Source: Glacieibacterium sp038211965
Lineage (GTDB): Bacteria; Pseudomonadota; Alphaproteobacteria; Sphingomonadales; Sphingomonadaceae
Direction: 5' to 3'
DNA: 8,552 bases
Assembly: GCA_038211965.1 (NCBI GenBank)
Contig: JBBQVB010000109.1
Span: 1 to 8,552, forward strand
The notes beneath the pieces are model-generated. The model was not told the origin of the DNA. It made no database searches and saw only the letters and a program-made list of their open reading frames with translations. This document shows, in pieces, positions 1 to 7,474 of this stretch (the first letter of the stretch is position 1; the number at the start of each line of letters is the position of its first letter). A program made the translations under genes and the position numbers.

Positions 1-2772
1 GCCGACTGGCCGCTTGCGCCCGCCGACGAGCTGACGCTGGCGCTCGATGCGGCGGGCATCCTGCTACCGCCCAAGGCTGCGAAAGGCGCGACGCCCGCGA
101 CCGCCACTGCTGCCGCCGTCGCCCCTGCCGACGCCGATGCCATCGCGCGCGCGACGCAGGACTCGATCGCCGCGCTGATGCTGATTCGCACCTACCGCGT
201 GCGCGGGCATCTCGCCGCCAACCTCGACCCGCTCGGGCTGCTCAAGCGCGACCTGCCCGCCGACCTGACGCCGGAATATCACGGTTTCGGCGATGACGAC
301 CTCGACCGCCCGATCCACATCGGCAGCGCGCTCGGTATGGCGACCGCGACGATCCGCGAGCTGGTGACGATACTGCGCGCCAATTATTGCGGCAACGTTG
401 GCGTCGAATACATGCACATCAACGACGTCGAGGAGCGGCGCTTCATCCAGGACCGCATCGAGGGCCGTGACAAGGAGATCCAGTTCTCCGAGCTCGGCAA
501 GAAGGCGATCCTCAACAAGCTCGTCGAGGCCGAGCAATTCGAGAAGTTCCTCGGTCGCAAATATGTCGGCACCAAGCGCTTCGGCCTCGACGGCGGCGAG
601 TCGATGATCCCCGCGATGGAATCGATCATCAAGATCGGCGGCCAGAACGGTATTCGCGAAATCGTCTTCGGCATGCCGCACCGCGGCCGTCTCAACATGC
701 TCGGCAACGTCATGCAGAAGCCGTTTCGCGTGATCTTCCACGAGTTCGGCGGCGGTTCGGCGAACCCCGACGATGTCGGCGGATCGGGCGACGTCAAATA
801 TCACCTCGGCACCTCGACCGACCGCGAGTTCGACGGCAACAAGGTCCATCTGTCGCTGACCCCCAACCCGTCGCACCTCGAGGCCGTCGACCCCGTCGTG
901 CTCGGCAAGGTCCGCGCCATCCAGACGGTGCGCGAGGACGAGGCGCGCGAGCAGGTGCTGCCGGTGCTGATGCACGGCGACGCGGCGTTCGCGGGGCAGG
1001 GCATTGTCGCCGAGTGCTTCGGCTTTTCGGGCCTGACCGGCTACAATACCGGCGGCACGATCCATTATGTCGTCAATAATCAGGTCGGCTTCACGACCTC
1101 GCCCCAGTTCGCGCGCTCGTCGCCGTACCCGAGCGACGTCGCCAAGATCGTCCAGGCGCCGATCTTCCACGTCAACGGCGACGACCCCGAGGCGGTAACC
1201 TTCGCGACCAAGGTCGCCACCGAATTTCGTCAGCGTTTCAAGCGCGATGTCGTCATCGACATGTGGTGCTACCGGCGTTTCGGACACAACGAGAGCGACG
1301 AGCCGAGCTTCACCCAGCCGCTGATGTACCGCGCCATCGCCACCCACCCACCGGTCAGCGAAATCTATGCCGCGCGGCTGCTGAAGGAAGGCGTCATCGA
1401 CGATACGTGGCTCCAGGCCAACATCGACCAGTTCGTCGCGCGGCTGGAGGGCGATTTCGAGGCGGCAGCGGGCTACAAGGCGAACAAGGCCGACTGGTTC
1501 GAGGGTCGCTGGTCGGGCCTCGGCAAGCCCAAGGAAGAGGTCACCGGGCGGCGCGCCGCGATCACCGGGGTCGCGGCGGGTGAGTTGCGCGCGGTCGGCA
1601 AGGCGCTGACCAGCGTACCCCCCGCCTTCGCGATCCACAAAACGCTGGGCCGCATCCTCGAAGCCAAGGCGACGACGCTCGACGCGGGCGAGGGGATCGA
1701 CTGGGCGACCGCCGAGGCGCTGGCCTTCGGGACGTTGCTCAAGGACGGCTACGGCGTCCGCTTGTCGGGGCAGGATTCGGGACGCGGTACGTTCAGCCAG
1801 CGCCATTCGGTATGGGTCAACCAGGACGATGGCAGCAAGTACGTGCCGCTGAAGTCGGTCGCGCCGGGGTTCGAAGTGCTCGACTCGCCGCTCAGCGAGT
1901 TCGGCGTGCTCGGTTTCGAATACGGCTATGCGCTGACCGATCCCAAGACATTGGTGCTGTGGGAGGGCCAGTTCGGCGACTTCGTCAACGGTGCGCAGAC
2001 GATCATCGACCAGTTCATCGTCAGCGGCGAGGCGAAGTGGCTGCGTGCCAACGGCCTCGTCATGCTGCTGCCACACGGTTACGAGGGGCAGGGACCCGAG
2101 CACAGCTCGGCACGGCTCGAACGCTTCCTGCAACTCTGCGCCGAGGACAATATTCAGGTCGTCAACGCGACGACGCCGTCGAACTATTTCCACGTCCTGC
2201 GACGGCAGCTGCTGCGCGATTTCCGTAAACCGCTGATCATGATGACGCCGAAGTCGCTGCTCCGCCACAAGCGCGCGGTGTCGACGCTCGCCGACATGGA
2301 CGCGGGCACGAGCTTCCACCGCTGCCTCGACGACATCGGCGGCATCGCCGACGGCGACGTGCGCCGCCTCGTGATGTGTTCGGGCAAGATCTATTACGAC
2401 CTGCTCGAGGCGCGCGAAAAGGCGGCGCGCACCGACGTGTATCTGCTGCGCATCGAGCAGCTCTATCCGTTCCCGAGCGATGTCATCGCCGACTATGCCA
2501 GACGCTTTTCGAACCTCGACGAGGTCGTGTGGTGTCAGGAGGAGCCCGCCAATGCAGGCGCTTGGAGCTTCGTCGCGCCGCTGATCGAGGCGGCGCTCGG
2601 CAAGCGACCCGATTATGCCGGACGCGCCGCCGCCGCCGCCACCGCGACGGGGCTGATGAAGCGCCACAACGCCGAACAGGCCAAGCTGATCGCCGAGGCG
2701 CTGGGCGCGAGCCGCGCCGAAGTCACCGCGGCAATCCGCGGCGGCCTCAAGTCAACGCAGAACGCAGGATAA
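1..2772 (+). CDS. sucA: 2-oxoglutarate dehydrogenase E1 component, 5'-truncated by window edge
   Basis: This is the thiamine diphosphate-dependent E1 subunit, which decarboxylates 2-oxoglutarate and succinylates the lipoyl arm of E2 in the TCA cycle. The frame is open from base 1 and gives 923 residues, so probably only a few dozen N-terminal residues are missing compared with the roughly 930-950 usual in the family. Using window codon numbers, the family hallmarks are HRGRLNML at about 227, the TPP motif from GD (326-327) to NN (359-360) followed by QVGFTT, GHNESDEP around 429, EGQFGDFVNGAQ at 655-666, HGYEGQGPEHSSAR at 692-705, and a C-terminal WCQEEPANAGAW. The first ATG in the window (178) is not the start, because codons upstream of it read as the linker after the N-terminal E2-binding segment (DWPL, then an Ala/Thr-rich stretch). 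The stop lies 4 nt before sucB, so the two genes are almost certainly co-transcribed. No frameshift or missing active-site motif was seen. Confidence 0.97.
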   Translation, partial: ADWPLAPADELTLALDAAGILLPPKAAKGATPATATAAAVAPADADAIARATQDSIAALMLIRTYRVRGHLAANLDPLGLLKRDLPADLTPEYHGFGDDDLDRPIHIGSALGMATATIRELVTILRANYCGNVGVEYMHINDVEERRFIQDRIEGRDKEIQFSELGKKAILNKLVEAEQFEKFLGRKYVGTKRFGLDGGESMIPAMESIIKIGGQNGIREIVFGMPHRGRLNMLGNVMQKPFRVIFHEFGGGSANPDDVGGSGDVKYHLGTSTDREFDGNKVHLSLTPNPSHLEAVDPVVLGKVRAIQTVREDEAREQVLPVLMHGDAAFAGQGIVAECFGFSGLTGYNTGGTIHYVVNNQVGFTTSPQFARSSPYPSDVAKIVQAPIFHVNGDDPEAVTFATKVATEFRQRFKRDVVIDMWCYRRFGHNESDEPSFTQPLMYRAIATHPPVSEIYAARLLKEGVIDDTWLQANIDQFVARLEGDFEAAAGYKANKADWFEGRWSGLGKPKEEVTGRRAAITGVAAGELRAVGKALTSVPPAFAIHKTLGRILEAKATTLDAGEGIDWATAEALAFGTLLKDGYGVRLSGQDSGRGTFSQRHSVWVNQDDGSKYVPLKSVAPGFEVLDSPLSEFGVLGFEYGYALTDPKTLVLWEGQFGDFVNGAQTIIDQFIVSGEAKWLRANGLVMLLPHGYEGQGPEHSSARLERFLQLCAEDNIQVVNATTPSNYFHVLRRQLLRDFRKPLIMMTPKSLLRHKRAVSTLADMDAGTSFHRCLDDIGGIADGDVRRLVMCSGKIYYDLLEAREKAARTDVYLLRIEQLYPFPSDVIADYARRFSNLDEVVWCQEEPANAGAWSFVAPLIEAALGKRPDYAGRAAAAATATGLMKRHNAEQAKLIAEALGASRAEVTAAIRGGLKSTQNAG

Positions 2773-2776
2773 TTTT

Positions 2777-4120
2777 ATGGCCACCGAAGTCATCATCCCC
2801 GCGCTCGGCGAATCGATCACCGAGGCGACTGTCGGCGAGTGGCTGAAGCAGCCCGGCGACAAGGTTGCAGCGGACGAGCCGATCGTCTCCCTCGAAACCG
2901 ACAAGGTGGCGGTCGAAGTGCCGTCTCCTGTCGCGGGCACGATGGGCGAGCAACTCGTCAAGGTCGGCGACACGGTCGCGGTTGGTGCACGCATCGCGCT
3001 GATCGAGAGCGGTGCAGGTGCCCCGGCGCAGGCCGCCGCGCCGACGCCGGCGGTGGTCCGCGAGCCGGCGCCCGTCAAGGCCACCGAAGCCGCGCCGCCC
3101 GCGAAGCCGGTAGAAGCCGCCGCCGCGCCAGCGGGTGCCGCCCAGCCAGCCGAACCGGCCAAGCCTGCCGACCTGCCGTCTGCCGCGCTGAAACCCGCCG
3201 CCGCACCTGCCGAAGCCGCACACGCCTCCCCCGACGCCATCGCTCCCGCCGTCCGCAAATTGCTTGGCGACTATAACCTCGACCCCGCCTCGATCACCGG
3301 CACCGGCCTCGACGCGCGGCTGACCAAGGGCGATGTGCTTGCGGCCATCGAAGCCGGGACTGCGAAGACGCTCGGTGCGTCTGCCGCTGCTACGCCCGCC
3401 GCCGCGCCTACGACCGCCGAGCGCCGCGAGGAGCGGGTGCGGATGACGCGCCTGCGCCAGACCATCGCGCGCCGCCTCAAGGAAGCGCAGAACACTGCAG
3501 CGATGCTGACGACGTTCAACGACGTCGATATGACCGCCGTGATGGCAGCGCGGATACGCTACAAGGACCTGTTCGAGAAGAAGCACGGGGTCCGCCTTGG
3601 CTTTATGTCATTTTTCGCGAAAGCCGTCGTGCTGGCGCTGCGCGACGTGCCCGCCGTCAACGGCGCGATCGAGGGCGATGAGATCGTCTACCGCGACTAC
3701 GCAGATCTCGGCATCGCGGTGTCGTCGCCCGGCGGCCTCGTCGTGCCGGTGCTGAAGAACGCCGACAAGCTCAGCTTCGCCGCGACCGAAAAGGCCATCG
3801 GCGACTTCGGCAAGCGGGCGTCGGCGGGGCAACTGACCCTTGCCGATATGCAGGGCGGCACCTTCACCATCACCAATGGCGGCGTCTTCGGCAGCCTGAT
3901 GTCGACGCCGATCCTCAACCCGCCGCAGTCGGGCGTGTTGGGGATGCACCGCATCGAGGAGCGCGCGGTGGTCCGCGACGGCCAGATCGTCATCCGCCCG
4001 ATGATGTACCTCGCGCTCAGCTACGACCACCGCCTCGTCGACGGCCGCGAGGCGGTGACGTTCCTCGTGCGGGTCAAGGAAGCGATCGAGGACCCGGCAC
4101 GCCTGCTGATCGATTTGTAG
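2777..4120 (+). CDS. sucB: Dihydrolipoyllysine-residue succinyltransferase, E2 of 2-oxoglutarate dehydrogenase
   Basis: This is the E2 core of the 2-oxoglutarate dehydrogenase complex, which transfers succinyl groups from the lipoyl arm to CoA. The 447-residue protein has three recognisable parts. An N-terminal lipoyl domain (about 1-78) carries the lipoylated lysine K43 in ETDKVAVE. A long Ala/Pro-rich flexible linker (about 79-150) leads to an E3/E1-binding domain (about 151-193, SPDAIAPAVRKLL...GTGLDARLTKGDV). The C-terminal catalytic domain (about 215-447) ends with the acyltransferase motif SYDHRLVDG, with H418 and D422 as the expected catalytic pair. The VDG-type motif and immediate linkage to sucA point to the succinyl rather than the acetyl enzyme. 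The ATG is preceded by AGGA at 7 nt spacing, which overlaps the end of sucA. The binding-domain GLDAR differs from the commoner GKDGR, a minor variation. A single lipoyl domain is normal for this enzyme. Confidence 0.97.
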   Translation: MATEVIIPALGESITEATVGEWLKQPGDKVAADEPIVSLETDKVAVEVPSPVAGTMGEQLVKVGDTVAVGARIALIESGAGAPAQAAAPTPAVVREPAPVKATEAAPPAKPVEAAAAPAGAAQPAEPAKPADLPSAALKPAAAPAEAAHASPDAIAPAVRKLLGDYNLDPASITGTGLDARLTKGDVLAAIEAGTAKTLGASAAATPAAAPTTAERREERVRMTRLRQTIARRLKEAQNTAAMLTTFNDVDMTAVMAARIRYKDLFEKKHGVRLGFMSFFAKAVVLALRDVPAVNGAIEGDEIVYRDYADLGIAVSSPGGLVVPVLKNADKLSFAATEKAIGDFGKRASAGQLTLADMQGGTFTITNGGVFGSLMSTPILNPPQSGVLGMHRIEERAVVRDGQIVIRPMMYLALSYDHRLVDGREAVTFLVRVKEAIEDPARLLIDL

Positions 4121-4212
4121 GGACGTGACGGAATTACTGCCCCCCTGGCTTAGCTGCCCCGGGGTACGATCGATCTTCAATGGGTTGGCGTATGGGGCCC
4201 GGTGAGGACGTT

Positions 4213-4335
4213 ATGCTAGCCTTCTGGGACAACTTCCGACGGCTGGAGGGCTGTTCCGCTGAAGCTTTCGTATCGACCTTTCCGGAGCCGAAGGGCTGGC
4301 CCGGATTTTATTCCAGTATTCGAAAGGTCGCTTGA
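4213..4335 (+). CDS. Possible 40-residue leader ORF upstream of lpd
   Basis: A short ORF begins at ATG 4213, has a good Shine-Dalgarno-like GAGG at 4204-4207 with 5 nt spacing, and ends in TGA at 4333-4335, directly abutting the lpd ATG at 4336. Longer versions from ATG 4192 or 4180 share the frame. The product begins MLAFWDNFRRLEG and ends FYSSIRKVA. It has no signal peptide, membrane segment or family I recognise. Its third-position GC is roughly 64 percent, clearly below the neighbours, so it is not a typical chromosomal coding sequence of this genome. The zero-gap junction would suit translational coupling to lpd. It may equally be a chance ORF in leader DNA; comparison with related genomes would decide. 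Confidence 0.3.
   Translation: MLAFWDNFRRLEGCSAEAFVSTFPEPKGWPGFYSSIRKVA
4274..4330 (+). promoter_or_regulatory. Inverted repeat sequestering the lpd ribosome binding site
   Basis: CGACCTTTC (4274-4282) is perfectly complementary to GAAAGGTCG (4322-4330), forming a 9-bp stem with a 39-nt loop. The right arm contains AAAGG (4323-4327), the evident Shine-Dalgarno of lpd 8 nt before its ATG. In the mRNA the stem would hide this site. A ribosome translating the small upstream ORF would melt the stem and stop next to the lpd start. The pairing is seen directly; the regulatory role is inferred. Confidence 0.4.
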
Positions 4336-5730
4336 ATGGCTGACTTCGACTTCGACGTGGTAGTGATCGGCTCCGGCCCCGGGGGCTATGTCGCCGCCAT
4401 CCGCGCGGCGCAGAACGGCCTGAAGGTCGCGTGCGTCGAGAAGCACTCGCGCTATGGCGGCACCTGCCTCAACGTCGGCTGCATCCCGTCCAAGTCGCTT
4501 CTCCACGCCACCGAGTATTACGAGGAAGCCAAGGCCGGGCATCTCGCCAAGTTCGGCATCACGTTCGGCGACGTCGCAATCGACCTGCCCACCCTGATGG
4601 CCGAGAAGGACAAGGCGGTTACCGAGCTGACCGGCGGCGTCGAGTTCCTGTTCAAGAAGAACAAGGTCGAGGGGATCCACGGTGTCGCCTCGTTCATCGA
4701 CGCGAAGTCCATCAAGGTCGGCGAGCGGACGATCACCGCGAAGAACTTCGTCATCGCTACCGGATCGGAGGTCGCAAGTCTGCCCGGCGTGACGCCCGAC
4801 GGCGAGGTGATCGTCACGTCGACCGAGGCGCTAGCGCTGCCCGCAATCCCGAAGCACCTCGTCGTCATCGGCGGCGGCTACATCGGGCTCGAGATGGGGT
4901 CGGTCTGGCGGCGACTTGGCTCCCAGGTCACCGTCATCGAATACGCGCCCCAGATCGTGCCGGCGATGGACGCCGAGATCGGCAAGGCCTTCGCGCGCAT
5001 CCTGCAGAAGCAGGGGATGGAACTGCGGACGGGCATGAAGGTCGTCGAAGCGCGGCGCGAAGGCGCGGGGGCGATCGTCGTCGTCGAACCGACCGCCGGG
5101 GGTCCGCGCGAGGAGATCGCCGCCGATATTGTGCTGCTGTCGACCGGCCGACGCCCCAACACCGACGGCCTGAACATCGAGGCGACCGGCCTGACGCTCG
5201 ACCGCGGGCGGATCATGGTGAACGACGATTTCTCGACCACGGTCCCCGGCCTGTGGGCGATCGGCGATGTCGTCCCCGGTCCGATGCTCGCGCACAAGGC
5301 CGAGGACGAAGGCGTCGCCTGCGCCGACAACATCGCCGGGCTGAACGGCCAGGTGAACCACGCCGTCATCCCGGCGGTCGTCTATACCCACCCCGAGGTC
5401 GGCACCGTCGGCCGCACCGAGGAGGAGCTGAAGGCCGCGGGCATCGCCTACAAGGTCGGCAAATTCCCCTTCAGCGCCAACAGCCGCGCCAAGGCCAATC
5501 GCGACACCGACGGGCTGGTGAAGGTGCTGGCGGACGCGGCTACCGACCGCGTGCTCGGCGTCCACATCATCGGCGCGGTCGCGGGCACGATGATCGCCGA
5601 GGCCGCGCTGGCGATGGAGTTCGGCGCGTCGAGCGAGGACATCGCGCTCACCTGCCACGCCCACCCGACCCACACCGAAGCGCTCAAGGAGGCGGCAATG
5701 GCGGTGACGGGCAAGCCGATCCATATGTGA
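4336..5730 (+). CDS. lpd: Dihydrolipoyl dehydrogenase (E3)
   Basis: This FAD-dependent E3 subunit re-oxidises the dihydrolipoyl arm of E2 and passes electrons to NAD+. The 464-residue protein matches the usual family length. The FAD-binding Rossmann motif is GSGPGG at 12-17. The redox-active disulfide is C44/C49 in GGTCLNVGCIPSK. The NAD-binding motif is GGGYIG at 180-185, and the second FAD segment is WAIGDV before PMLAHKAEDEG. The C-terminal dimerisation domain carries the catalytic His-Glu pair H443 and E448 in HAHPTHTE. The chosen ATG has AAAGG 8 nt upstream and starts the conserved beta strand without extra residues. It sits with sucA and sucB and presumably serves 2-oxoglutarate dehydrogenase, though E3 is often shared with other lipoyl complexes. 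The only unusual aspect is its leader, with a possible small ORF and an RBS-covering inverted repeat. Confidence 0.97.
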   Translation: MADFDFDVVVIGSGPGGYVAAIRAAQNGLKVACVEKHSRYGGTCLNVGCIPSKSLLHATEYYEEAKAGHLAKFGITFGDVAIDLPTLMAEKDKAVTELTGGVEFLFKKNKVEGIHGVASFIDAKSIKVGERTITAKNFVIATGSEVASLPGVTPDGEVIVTSTEALALPAIPKHLVVIGGGYIGLEMGSVWRRLGSQVTVIEYAPQIVPAMDAEIGKAFARILQKQGMELRTGMKVVEARREGAGAIVVVEPTAGGPREEIAADIVLLSTGRRPNTDGLNIEATGLTLDRGRIMVNDDFSTTVPGLWAIGDVVPGPMLAHKAEDEGVACADNIAGLNGQVNHAVIPAVVYTHPEVGTVGRTEEELKAAGIAYKVGKFPFSANSRAKANRDTDGLVKVLADAATDRVLGVHIIGAVAGTMIAEAALAMEFGASSEDIALTCHAHPTHTEALKEAAMAVTGKPIHM

Positions 5731-5792
5731 GCGCCGGACCCGGCGAGCACCGCTGGCGTTGATCGCTCAAGCCATCGTCTCAAGGATACCGC

Positions 5793-6848
5793 ATGCGCTA
5801 CAATCAGCTCGGCCGCACCGGCCTGTTCGTCTCCGAACTCTGCCTCGGCTGCATGACCTTCGGCGGCGGCAGCGGCATGTGGGCGGCGATCGCCGGGCTC
5901 GATCAGGGGGCGGCGGACGGCATGGTACGGGCGGCGCTCGATGCGGGGGTCAATTTTTTCGACACCGCCGATGTCTATTCGAGTGGCATGTCGGAACAGA
6001 TCACCGGACAGGCGCTGCGCAACCTCGGCGTCAACCGGCAGGAGGTCGTCGTCGCGACCAAGGCGTTCGGCGAGATGCACCCAGGGCCGAACGGGCGCGG
6101 CGCATCGCGTTACCACCTGATCGACGCGTGTCATGCGAGCCTCAAGCGGCTGCAGCTCGACCACATCGACCTGTACCAGATCCACGGTTTCGATCCCGCG
6201 ACGCCGATCGAGGAGACGCTGCGCGCGCTCGACACCCTCGTCCAGCATGGCCACGTCCGCTACGTCGGCCTGTCGAACTGGGCGGCGTGGCAGGTCGCCA
6301 AGGCGCTGGGCATCGCCGAGCGGCTCGGCCTGCACCGGCCGGCGTCGCTGCAATCCTATTACAGCCTCGTCGGGCGCGATCTCGAGCGCGACGTGGTACC
6401 GATGCTGGCGTCGGAGCAGGTCGGGCTGATGGTCTGGAGTCCGCTGGCGGGCGGCTTCCTCAGCGGCAAGTACACGCGCGGCGACGACGGCAAGGCGGCG
6501 GGCGAGGGTCGTCTCAACGACTTCGCGCTGCCCGGCACCGGCGGCGACAGGGGCTTTGCGGTCGTCGATGCGCTGCGCCCGATTGCGGCGGCACACGGCT
6601 GTTCGGTGGCGCAGGTCGCGCTGGCGTGGCTGCTCGCGCAATCCGCCGTGTCGAGCGTTATTATCGGGGCCAAGCGGCTCGACCAGCTGGCGGATAATCT
6701 TGGTGCGACCGCTATCGTGCTGTCGGCGGGCGACCTTGCCGCGATCGGCAAGGCGAGCGCGCTGGCCCCTGAATATCCCGGGTGGATGCTTCAGCGGCAG
6801 GGCGAATACCGCCGCGGGCTGCTGGCTCCCGCACCGCGTGGAGGGTAA
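5793..6848 (+). CDS. Aldo/keto reductase
   Basis: This is a cytosolic NADP(H)-dependent (family expectation) aldo/keto reductase of 351 residues, of the short-chain-specific YajO/Tas-like bacterial group. The start MRYNQLGRTGLFVSELCLG is the typical N-terminus, and the ATG has AAGGA at 6 nt spacing. The catalytic tetrad is visible as D57 (FFDTADVY), Y62, K90 (VVVATK) and H131 (LYQIHGFD). The conserved HVRYVGLSNW and the C-terminal cofactor segment SSVIIGAKRLDQLADNL are present. It begins 62 bp after lpd; the gap has a weak 5-bp GC stem (CGCCG/CGGCG) but no T-tract, so read-through from lpd is possible. The physiological substrate cannot be told from sequence and there is no evident link to the TCA cycle. 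No defects were seen. Confidence 0.93.
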   Translation: MRYNQLGRTGLFVSELCLGCMTFGGGSGMWAAIAGLDQGAADGMVRAALDAGVNFFDTADVYSSGMSEQITGQALRNLGVNRQEVVVATKAFGEMHPGPNGRGASRYHLIDACHASLKRLQLDHIDLYQIHGFDPATPIEETLRALDTLVQHGHVRYVGLSNWAAWQVAKALGIAERLGLHRPASLQSYYSLVGRDLERDVVPMLASEQVGLMVWSPLAGGFLSGKYTRGDDGKAAGEGRLNDFALPGTGGDRGFAVVDALRPIAAAHGCSVAQVALAWLLAQSAVSSVIIGAKRLDQLADNLGATAIVLSAGDLAAIGKASALAPEYPGWMLQRQGEYRRGLLAPAPRGG

Positions 6849-6897
6849 CCCGACGGTTGCGGCGAGGTCGGTTGCGCGCTACCGTCGATCCATCACC

Positions 6898-7112
6898 GTG
6901 CATGTCTCCCACGACAAATTCCGCCGCTATCGTGATCGCAAGTGCGCGGCTGGCTATCGCGAGGTTCGGAGTGGGTGCCCGGCATGTCGTCTCCGCACTG
7001 GCTGGCGCTGCTCCAACGCGAACATGCGTCGGCATCGCCCGAAGCTTTGCGTGCGCCCACCGGCGACGAGGCGGCATGGGACCGCCACGGCGAACTCGAA
7101 ATGGCGTCTTGA
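6898..7112 (+). pseudogene. MazE-like (DUF3018-type) antitoxin broken by a frameshift
   Basis: Two frames together encode one recognisable antitoxin-like protein. From a GTG at 6898 the first frame reads 24 codons, including HDKFRRYRDRKCAAGYREVR, the basic N-terminal part typical of DUF3018 antitoxins. After codon 6967-6969 the family's next block, WVPGMSSPHWLALLQRE, appears in another frame from 6972 and runs to TGA at 7110-7112 (ending HGELEMAS). Restoring one base in CGG-AG-TGG, for example as CGG-GAG-TGG, gives a continuous protein of about 71 residues with GYREVREWVP, the usual family size. It lies 20 nt before a MazF-type toxin, exactly where an antitoxin belongs. The GTG has no good ribosome binding site; ATG 6902 is in the wrong frame, so the start is uncertain. 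Sequencing error or programmed frameshifting are alternatives to decay. Confidence 0.72.
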
Positions 7113-7132
7113 GACGATTGGACAGTTTGAGC

Positions 7133-7474
7133 GTGCGACGCGGGGACATCGTCACCGTCGCGTTGCAGGGCGAGGCCGGTGAGCCGCGCCCGGCGGCCAT
7201 CGTCCAGACCGATTTCCTGCCACCGCGCAGCAGAGTACCGGTCGTCCCGCTCACGTCCGACGTCGATGACGCGCCGCTCAGTCGCATGATCGTCGTGCCG
7301 ACCCCCGCAAACGGCTTGCGCAACGAAAGCCAGTCGATGTTCGACCGTCTGACTTTGGCGCGGCGAGACAAATGCTCCGAACCCTTCGGGCGTTTCGATC
7401 CGCAGCATCTCGCCGAACTCGACCGCAACCCGACAATCGTGCTCGGACTGCTCGATGCGCAGGTTGCGCCATGA
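7133..7474 (+). CDS. MazF/PemK-type mRNA interferase toxin
   Basis: This is a type II toxin of the MazF/PemK family, expected to be a sequence-specific endoribonuclease that halts translation unless bound by its antitoxin. The start is taken as GTG 7133 because it gives the canonical N-terminus RRGDIVTVAL and a normal length of 113 residues. Earlier in-frame TTG codons (7127, 7109) cannot be excluded, the latter overlapping the antitoxin stop. Family blocks in order are RRGDIV at 2-7, the EPRPAAIVQTD segment around 17-27, the VVPLTSDVDDAPLSR region, NGLRNESQSMFDRL, and FGRFDPQHLAEL near the C-terminus. All core strands appear present, so it looks intact. It follows a frameshifted antitoxin and overlaps the downstream channel gene by 4 nt. 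An intact toxin with a broken antitoxin would be expected to be toxic unless it is inactive, silent or neutralised elsewhere. Confidence 0.88.
   Translation: MRRGDIVTVALQGEAGEPRPAAIVQTDFLPPRSRVPVVPLTSDVDDAPLSRMIVVPTPANGLRNESQSMFDRLTLARRDKCSEPFGRFDPQHLAELDRNPTIVLGLLDAQVAP

Larger units (their letters stand above)
4121..4335 (+). promoter_or_regulatory. sucB-lpd intergenic leader
   Basis: This 215-bp gap interrupts an otherwise tight operon. It is less GC-biased than the flanking genes. I see no hairpin followed by a T-tract that would act as a standard terminator after sucB, and no convincing -35/-10 pair. TATGCT at 4212-4217 resembles a -10 box, but the best TTG-like -35 (4185-4190) is 21 nt away, which is too far. 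The gap does contain a small ORF and an inverted repeat over the lpd ribosome binding site, listed separately. A leader controlling lpd is an inference, not a demonstrated function. Confidence 0.4.

Noticed and set aside
64..2667. An 867-codon open frame on the minus strand opposite sucA
   Set aside because: It is fully antisense to an unmistakable sucA. Long antisense frames arise from the G/C-rich third positions of this genome, and the translation (Arg/Asp/Val/Ala-rich, no motifs) looks like no protein family.
5731..5792. Possible terminator after lpd (CGCCG/CGGCG stem)
   Set aside because: The stem is only 5 bp and has no T-tract, so it cannot be called an intrinsic terminator.
6782..7474. 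An N-terminally extended toxin of up to 230 residues, or one starting at ATG 6902
   Set aside because: The frame is open upstream, but its translation there overlaps the reductase end and the antitoxin and matches no family. MazF proteins start at the RRGDIV segment, which fits GTG 7133.
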